A DNA stretch of 64,000 nucleotides from Aphidius gifuensis (Eukaryota > Arthropoda > Insecta > Hymenoptera > Braconidae): assembly GCF_014905175.1 (NCBI RefSeq), contig NC_057788.1, forward strand, positions 14,533,404-14,597,403, read 5' to 3'. Numbering within the stretch: the stretch's first letter is position 1; each line of letters starts with the position of its first letter. The notes beneath the pieces are model-generated. The model was given only the letters and a program-made list of their open reading frames with translations, was not told the DNA's origin and made no database searches. The translations under genes were made by a program, and so were the position numbers. Positions 62,864 through 64,000 of the stretch are shown here, piece by piece.

Positions 62864-64000
62864 TCAAGATGCATATTCTTTTTTTACATAATTTTTCAAC
62901 AGAGCTAACACAACTTCGGCACAAATTCTACAACGCAAATCAGCTTTATCTCGAATAACAAGCTTCCTTATTGAATTCAAACAATTGTAGCAAGTAAACC
63001 AGTGATTACATGGAACAGTAGTGTACTCGACGATTTCTTTCTTACACAATTTGCAGAGTGAGTGGTCTACTTTATGAACTAGAAAAAAATGTAATAAACT
63101 AAATCAAACATCATATTAGGCATGTTCAACGCAAAAAAATAAAATATTATAACGTTCGTCTTGTGGCAAACAAATAAAAAAATGACTCACATAAAAAAAT
63201 GTCTACGTTACTATCAGTTACTGGATGATTTAATATTTGTAATTTTTTATCGTCATTTATTTGAATAATTTTAAATCTTCCAGCTTCAGGTTGAATATCT
63301 ATATATACAAGACAAAAATAGAATATTTATTTACAAAAAAATGAAAAGATGCAGTGTGTACTAGTATCATAATATAATAAATGAATGATGAAGAAACTTA
63401 CCAACATTGTGTACTTGGGCATTCAAAAATACATCTACTTCTTCTATGCTTTGTACTAATAATGGATTTTTAAATGTTCGAAGGTAATGATTTGCCCATG
63501 AAAAAAATATTGGAATATCAAAATATCCTTCAGTGTAAAAGTGCCAAGCTCTTTCAAGAATATCCTCTTGTATTCTATAACTTTTTTTTTGTGGCTCCCT
63601 TACTGGTATAACATCATCAAGTGCTTCAATTTCAGAATATGGAACCGATACCAGTCGAACTAAATTATCTAAAAAATTAAATCATGTTACTGTCTAAATT
63701 GAAGTATTTAAAAATGTGATTACAATAAAAAATTAATTTTCGATTTTAAATTTAAATAATACTGATTTTTTTAAAAGCTCGAGTTCTTACTCCAAACAAA
63801 TACTAGATAATATTTTAATTGACTTCGATTTTTATGACTTAATAACAATGGAATTATTAAAATATAAATAAATATACTTTTATTGGATTTTTTAATATTA
63901 AACTCTTCAAATTTAAAATGACTATTGACAGTAAAAGAGATTGGATATGTGTGGACTCTATTTTGATAAAAATTTATATTTTTTGAATTATTTCGATTAA
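62864..64000 (-). CDS. RING-HC finger protein, 3' part (four exons, start outside window)
   Basis: Exons: >64000-63791, 63668-63402, 63298-63191, 63078-62864 (TGA). All junctions are GT-AG with phase 1. The last exon holds a full RING-HC pattern, C-x2-C-x11-C-x-H-x3-C-x2-C-x16-C-x2-C, starting at CKLC and ending CRIC. This suggests two bound zinc ions and possible E3 ubiquitin-ligase activity. Exon 2 of the fragment encodes ERAWHFYTEGYFDIP and WANHYLRTFKNPLL, which I do not recognise. A RING at the extreme C-terminus occurs in host E3 ligases and also in some large-DNA-virus proteins, and the sequence does not decide between them. The frame is intact, so it is probably an active gene. Confidence 0.68.

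Overview
The window is very AT-rich nuclear DNA from an insect. The evidence is spliced genes with GT-AG introns, an ionotropic receptor of the Ir93a type, a secreted serpin, and a dense load of nested transposons. The base composition and the many terminal-inverted-repeat and foldback elements would fit a parasitoid wasp, but nothing in the sequence settles the order.

Three host genes are supported, all on the minus strand. (1) An Ir93a-like ionotropic receptor runs from 57112 (ATG) to 24562 (stop). I could join fourteen exons with matching splice phases into one open frame of 904 codons. (2) Starting 436 bp downstream, a secreted divergent serpin runs from 24126 to about 4312 in seven exons of about 595 codons. 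It carries a long Asn/Ser/Thr-rich insertion and has no recognisable inhibitory hinge. (3) At the right edge, 64000 to 62864 holds the last four exons of a protein ending in a RING-HC zinc finger; its start lies beyond the window. Two further short open segments at 57215-57516 may be exons of an unknown gene.

Most of the DNA is intron filled with mobile elements. Serpin intron 4 (9223-19918) holds TA-flanked inverted-repeat elements (9565-10363, 18438-19742), a foldback (10866-11524), and two elements with tRNA-like cores (13006-14689 and 14769-15906). The latter two are inserted about 80 bp apart in one older repeat. Ir93a intron 10 (29404-41024) holds a recent 650-bp duplication that includes part of a Maverick-polymerase-like pseudogene, a 160-bp MITE, a 151-bp tandem array, and a pogo-like transposase split by two insertions. 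One of those insertions is a 3.7-kb element with arms of about 310 bp and a 5-bp target duplication. Ir93a intron 9 (41191-52785) holds a dead hAT element flanked by tRNA-core elements, a LINE scrap, and a truncated Ty3/gypsy element (5' LTR, primer binding site, degenerate gag and pol). Upstream of Ir93a are foldback elements, one split by a 663-bp solo LTR of the same gypsy family.

The most distinctive pattern is a recurring composite repeat: an internal tRNA-like segment with a recognisable B box, flanked on both sides by clusters of short GC-richer palindromes, and in the best cases bounded by short inverted termini. At least five copies or fragments occur (near 13.0-14.7, 14.8-15.9, 25.7-26.1, 42.6-43.4 and 46.0-46.4 kb), each with a different palindrome word. 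Exon boundaries were placed by eye from splice sites, phase and protein similarity recalled from family knowledge. No alignment or database search was run.
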